Below, piece after piece: positions 4,654 through 6,943 of a DNA stretch of 6,943 nucleotides. The notes beneath the pieces are model-generated. The model worked only from the letters and a program-made list of their open reading frames with translations, was not told the origin of the DNA and searched no databases. Numbering within the stretch: position 1 is the first letter of the stretch; each line of letters opens with the position of its first letter. A program made the position numbers and the translations under genes. The DNA is from Oscillospiraceae bacterium (GTDB lineage Bacteria; Bacillota; Clostridia; Oscillospirales; Oscillospiraceae): contig JAEDEN010000083.1 of the NCBI GenBank assembly GCA_016293265.1, forward strand, positions 1-6,943, in the 5' to 3' direction.

Positions 4654-5694
4654 ATGACCGTGGTCTATGTGGACAGCGTGTTTGGCCTCAACGCGCTGAT
4701 GGATTACCTGCTCTTTCTCGCCACCGCCCGCCTGGCAGGCATTGTGCTGCGGCGAAAGCGGTATGTGCTGGCGTCACTCCTGGGAGGGCTTTACGCCGTT
4801 TGCTGCTTTTTGCCCGGCGGAGCAGTCCTTTCCCACACAGCGGTAAAAGGGGCGGTGGGGGTGCTGCTGGCCCTTGTGGCCTTCGGAGGAGAGGAGCGAT
4901 TTCTGCGGTTGACCGTGCTTCTGTTTGCCCTCTCCTGCGGTCTGGCGGGCTGCGTACTGGCCCTGGGGCTGCTCTCCGGCGGAGCGGTTCCTGCGGTAAA
5001 CGGTGTTTTTTATACCGATATCAACATACGGGTACTGCTCATCGCCGCCACGGCCGCCTATTTCGTTTTGACGGTGGTGTTTCGTTCGGCGGCTGCTCAC
5101 GGCGTCCGGGGGGAGCTGCTGACGGTGCGTGTGTGCATCGGCGGCCGCACCGGGGAGCTGACGGCCCTGCACGATACCGGAAACAGCCTTTGCGACCCGG
5201 TGAGCGGTCAGGCGGTCCTGGTAATATCCCGCGGCGTTTTGGATGCGCTTTGGCCGGAAGAGGTGCTTTCGCTTTTGACAGCGGAGAATCTGAGGGCTCC
5301 GGCGGAGCTTTTGGCGCCCCTGCGGCGGGCGGCGCCGTACCTGAGTCCCCGGCTGCTTCCCTATAACGCTGTAGGCGCCGGGGAAGGAATGATGCTGGCC
5401 CTCCGGACGGACTGGGCCGAGATCGGTGGGAGGAGATACAGCGGGATGACAATTGCCCTGTCCCCCACAAGGATGGAGACCGGCGCCCTGTGGGGCGGAA
5501 GCGTAAGAAAAGGAGGAGCAGATGGCCATTTTTCTGATTTTGCAAAGGATACTCACCCAACTGGGACTTCTGACGCCCCGGGGCATCCATTACATCGGGG
5601 GAAGCGATACACTTCCACCGCCCCTTTCCCGGGAACGGGAGACGGAGCTTTTGACCCGTCTGGAGGAGGAAAGCGCACGGAAGGAGCTCATTGA
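4654..5694 (+). CDS. spoIIGA: Sporulation sigma-E factor processing peptidase SpoIIGA (C-terminus probably altered)
   Basis: SpoIIGA is the mother-cell septal membrane aspartic protease that cleaves the pro-sequence from pro-sigma-E in response to SpoIIR. The start is MTVVYVDSVFGLNALMDYLL, the family's N-terminus, with AAGGAGG (4641-4647) six bases upstream. Residues 1-145 form about five membrane helices. The soluble protease half carries the catalytic aspartate D174 in ALHDTGNSLCDP, and RRYSGMTIALSP (260-271) is a typical late strand. Family-like sequence ends near ALWGG (278-282). The frame then runs on for some 64 residues that are not SpoIIGA-like, overlapping sigE by 173 bases. A TAA in the neighbouring frame (5504-5506) lies just before the sigE ribosome binding site, so a one-base change or sequencing error near 5490-5505 is likely. 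The protease core itself is intact. Confidence 0.9.
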   Translation: MTVVYVDSVFGLNALMDYLLFLATARLAGIVLRRKRYVLASLLGGLYAVCCFLPGGAVLSHTAVKGAVGVLLALVAFGGEERFLRLTVLLFALSCGLAGCVLALGLLSGGAVPAVNGVFYTDINIRVLLIAATAAYFVLTVVFRSAAAHGVRGELLTVRVCIGGRTGELTALHDTGNSLCDPVSGQAVLVISRGVLDALWPEEVLSLLTAENLRAPAELLAPLRRAAPYLSPRLLPYNAVGAGEGMMLALRTDWAEIGGRRYSGMTIALSPTRMETGALWGGSVRKGGADGHFSDFAKDTHPTGTSDAPGHPLHRGKRYTSTAPFPGTGDGAFDPSGGGKRTEGAH

Positions 5695-6223
5695 GCATAA
5701 TCTCCGCCTGGTGGTGTACATCGCCCGGCGCTTTGAAAACACGGGCATCAATATTGAGGACCTGATCTCCATCGGTACCATTGGCCTGATCAAAGCGGTT
5801 GGGACTTACCGTGTGGATAAGAACATCAAGCTGGCCACCTACGCCTCCCGCTGCATCGAAAATGAGATTTTGATGTACCTTCGGAAAAATGCCGGAAGAA
5901 AGGGGGAGGTCTCTTTCGATGAGCCCCTCAATACCGACTGGGACGGTAACGAGCTGCTGCTCTCCGATGTTTTAGGCACGGATGCGGATACCGTCATGCG
6001 TCCAATCGAGGAGGACGTGGACCGCTCCCTTCTGGCGCAGGCCTTGTGCATCCTCTCTCCAAGGGAAAAGAAAATCATCACCTTGCGCTTTGGCCTGGGT
6101 GGGGGAAGGGAGCAGACGCAGAAGGAGGTGGCCGACCAGCTGGGAATCTCTCAGTCCTATATCTCCCGGCTGGAAAAGCGCATTATTCAGAGACTGAAAA
6201 AGGAAATTTTACGCCTTTCCTGA
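5522..6223 (+). CDS. sigE: Pro-sigma-E, mother-cell sporulation sigma factor
   Basis: This is the RNA polymerase sigma factor of the early mother cell, made as an inactive precursor and activated by SpoIIGA. The protein has 233 residues. Residues 1-23 (MAIFLILQRILTQLGLLTPRGIH) are the pro-sequence, and YIGGSDTLPPPLS (24-36) is the start of mature sigma-E. Region 2 spans about 60-122 (NLRLVVYIARRFENTGINIEDLISIG... LATYASRCIENEILMYLR) and is very close to Bacillus. SFDEPLNTDWDGNELLLSDVLGTD (131-154) is a sigma-E signature. Region 4 (179-229) ends with the helix-turn-helix TQKEVADQLGISQSYISRLEKR. AAAGGAGG (5509-5516) lies five bases before the ATG. It is co-transcribed with spoIIGA. The sigG gene that often follows sigE is absent, and a valine T-box comes next. 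Confidence 0.97.
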   Translation: MAIFLILQRILTQLGLLTPRGIHYIGGSDTLPPPLSRERETELLTRLEEESARKELIEHNLRLVVYIARRFENTGINIEDLISIGTIGLIKAVGTYRVDKNIKLATYASRCIENEILMYLRKNAGRKGEVSFDEPLNTDWDGNELLLSDVLGTDADTVMRPIEEDVDRSLLAQALCILSPREKKIITLRFGLGGGREQTQKEVADQLGISQSYISRLEKRIIQRLKKEILRLS

Positions 6224-6226
6224 CTC

Positions 6227-6255
6227 TTGACATTCCGTGTTGGGTATCATATACT
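6227..6255 (+). promoter_or_regulatory. Sigma-A promoter of the valS T-box leader
   Basis: TTGACA (6227-6232) is perfect, the spacer is exactly 17 bases, and TATACT (6250-6255) is a 5/6 -10 box. Transcription should start near 6262. The -35 box begins three bases after the sigE stop codon. Confidence 0.92.
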
Positions 6256-6267
6256 GTAACAGTATAT
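6249..6267. promoter_or_regulatory. Palindrome over the -10 box and start site
   Basis: ATATACTG-TAA-CAGTATAT is a perfect inverted repeat with 8-base arms and a 3-base centre. It covers the whole -10 box and the predicted transcription start, the classic place for a repressor operator. Most of it is upstream of the transcript, so it would act as DNA. No matching known operator is recognised, and part of the symmetry comes from the TATACT box itself. Confidence 0.45.
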
Positions 6268-6519
6268 TGGAAACTGCGAGGAAGGGAAGCAGTACCCGGT
6301 CAGTGAAAGCCAAGAGAGGGAACGGATGGTGAGAGTTCCCGTGAAGCGGCCGGAGAAGTCGTCCCGGAGCATTGGGCTGAACGAAAAGTAAGCCGCAACG
6401 GAGTCCCACCGTTACCCGGGAAGGGCGTGAAAGCGCCCATGAGCGCGTGCTTTTGCACGAATCCAGGTGGTACCACGGACATTTTGTTCGCCCTGAGCCG
6501 AAAGGCCCGGGGCGTTTTT
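6262..6519 (+). promoter_or_regulatory. Valine-specific T-box riboswitch
   Basis: This leader RNA binds tRNA-Val and lets transcription of valS continue only when the tRNA is uncharged. Stem I: GGGA (6284-6287) pairs with UCCC (6362-6365). The S-turn AGUA (6291-6294) faces GAA (6355-6357), and CCGG (6296-6299) pairs with CCGG (6350-6353). Above this are the AGAGAG (6313-6318) and GGUG (6328-6331) loop motifs on the stem GGGAAC/GUUCCC. The specifier right after GAA is GUC (6358-6360), a valine codon. Further hairpins are 6397-6413, 6423-6438 and 6446-6459. The T-box AGGTGGTACCACGG is at 6465-6478, where UGGU (6468-6471) fits the ACCA end of tRNA-Val. A terminator follows. Confidence 0.95.
6489..6519 (+). 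terminator. T-box regulated terminator
   Basis: CGCCCTGAGCC (6489-6499) pairs with GGCCCGGGGCG (6504-6514) around a GAAA tetraloop, with one A-C mismatch and one G-U pair, followed by five T. It is the terminator of the valS T-box. As nothing similar stands after sigE, it is also the first terminator met by spoIIGA-sigE transcripts. Confidence 0.92.
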
Positions 6520-6550
6520 ATTTGCCTGCGTGCAGAAAGGAAAAATTCCT

Positions 6551-6831
6551 ATGCGGTTTGCCGTCAGTGCTGCCTGTGACCAGAAAGCGATGGCGGCTCT
6601 GGTCCGCACACTGCGGAAAACGCTGCGGCGGCGCAGGCCTGCTGGAGTTATGACCGTATCCTGCTGGCCTGTAAAACAGCGGATTACAAAACAGAGGATT
6701 ACTTTGTATGCTTCCTCAGTAAGCGCCGCGGGCAGATGTTCCATAAGCGTGGCTTTACGGAGGGAACTCCCGAAGATTTCCGCACCTTTATCAGTCAAAA
6801 AACTGGGAAACCGGTGAAATATATCAAATGA
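6551..6831 (+). pseudogene. Broken YcxB-like protein gene
   Basis: Two pieces in different frames look like one decayed gene. The 5' piece starts at ATG 6551 after AAAGGAA (6536-6542) and reads MRFAVSAACDQKAMAALVRT, resembling a YcxB-like N-terminus. The 3' piece, in another frame from about 6613 to TGA 6831, reads WSYDRILLACKTADYKTEDY then FVCFLSKRRGQMFHKRGFTE and ends in DFRTFISQKTGKPVKYIK, a good YcxB-like C-terminal domain. The two transmembrane helices expected between them are absent, so the middle has been deleted with a frame change. A 15-bp tandem duplication adds five codons. It sits between the T-box terminator and valS and must be in the valS transcript. Family assignment is from memory of the pattern. 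The long ORF continuing in the 5' frame to 6817 is not protein-like after the junction. Confidence 0.65.
6673..6702 (+). repeat. 15-bp tandem duplication
   Basis: AAAACAGCGGATTAC (6673-6687) is followed directly by AAAACAGAGGATTAC (6688-6702), with one mismatch (C6680/A6695). It repeats five codons, KTADY and KTEDY, in the frame of the YcxB-like remnant. Removing one copy gives a more typical strand, ILLACKTEDYFVCFLSK. Confidence 0.85.
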
Positions 6832-6866
6832 GAACCATTTCGTTCAAAAGATAGGAGAGAACACAC

Positions 6867-6943
6867 ATGAACAAAGAACTGCCCAAGGTGTATGAGCCGC
6901 AGCAGGTGGAGTCCCGCATCTATCAGATGTGGATGGACGGCAA
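6867..6943 (+). CDS. valS: Valyl-tRNA synthetase, N-terminal fragment
   Basis: The last 77 bases hold the first 25 codons of valS, cut by the window edge: MNKELPKVYEPQQVESRIYQ and then MWMDG. The N-terminal pattern LPKVYEPQQVESRIYQMW is typical of bacterial valyl-tRNA synthetase (class I, charges tRNA-Val with valine). The ATG has AGGAG (6853-6857) nine bases upstream. The identity is supported independently by the upstream T-box with a GUC specifier. Catalytic motifs lie beyond the window. Confidence 0.9.
   Translation, partial: MNKELPKVYEPQQVESRIYQMWMDG

Noticed and set aside
4774..5698. Minus-strand ORFs of 270 and 219 codons opposite spoIIGA
   Set aside because: Both are Arg/Pro/Gln-rich shadows of a well-recognised gene on the other strand.
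6412..6798. 128-codon minus-strand ORF over the T-box and the YcxB-like remnant
   Set aside because: It crosses the T-box element and terminator, has no family pattern, and opposes both an RNA structure and a recognisable plus-strand domain.

Overview
The window looks like chromosomal DNA from a spore-forming, GC-rich clostridial bacterium, most likely of the Oscillospiraceae (Flavonifractor/Pseudoflavonifractor-like). The reasons are the spoIIGA-sigE sporulation pair, a T-box in front of valS, strong AAGGAGG ribosome binding sites, a DUF951 gene and clostridial-type RarA. The genus is inference. No phage, plasmid, transposase or CRISPR signal is visible.

Left part (1-1222): a bidirectional terminator (38-78) and a second hairpin (103-135) close a minus-strand operon of three small proteins without known function (880-1137, 478-855, 142-474). 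They are a Met/Gln-rich helical protein, a protein with an 11-proline run, and a proline-rich protein with a hydrophobic acidic-hinged C-terminus. A possible sporulation-type promoter lies just upstream, against the terminator of nth. This operon is the best candidate here for undescribed biology.

Middle part (1227-4548): nth (endonuclease III, minus) and rarA (replication-associated ATPase, plus) diverge from a 124-base spacer that holds a good sigma-A promoter for rarA and an exact Spo0A-box-like sequence. rarA converges on, and overlaps by 20 bases, a minus-strand gene for an S1-repeat RNA-binding protein. Divergent from that gene is a plus-strand pair: a DUF951 zinc-ribbon-like protein and a translationally coupled 30-residue membrane miniprotein, ending in a strong terminator.

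Right part (4590-6943): spoIIGA and sigE encode the membrane aspartic protease and the pro-sigma-E that it activates in the mother cell. The spoIIGA frame runs 173 bases into sigE, which suggests a lost stop codon. Directly after sigE, with no terminator, a near-consensus promoter overlapped by a perfect palindrome drives a complete valine T-box leader (specifier GUC). Between the T-box terminator and valS lies a broken YcxB-like gene with a frame change and a 15-bp in-frame tandem duplication. The window ends 25 codons into valS.

Overall this is mostly core chromosome: DNA repair, sporulation commitment and tRNA charging. The unusual parts are the small-protein operon, regulatory sequences in the intergenic spaces, and two apparent recent gene-decay events.
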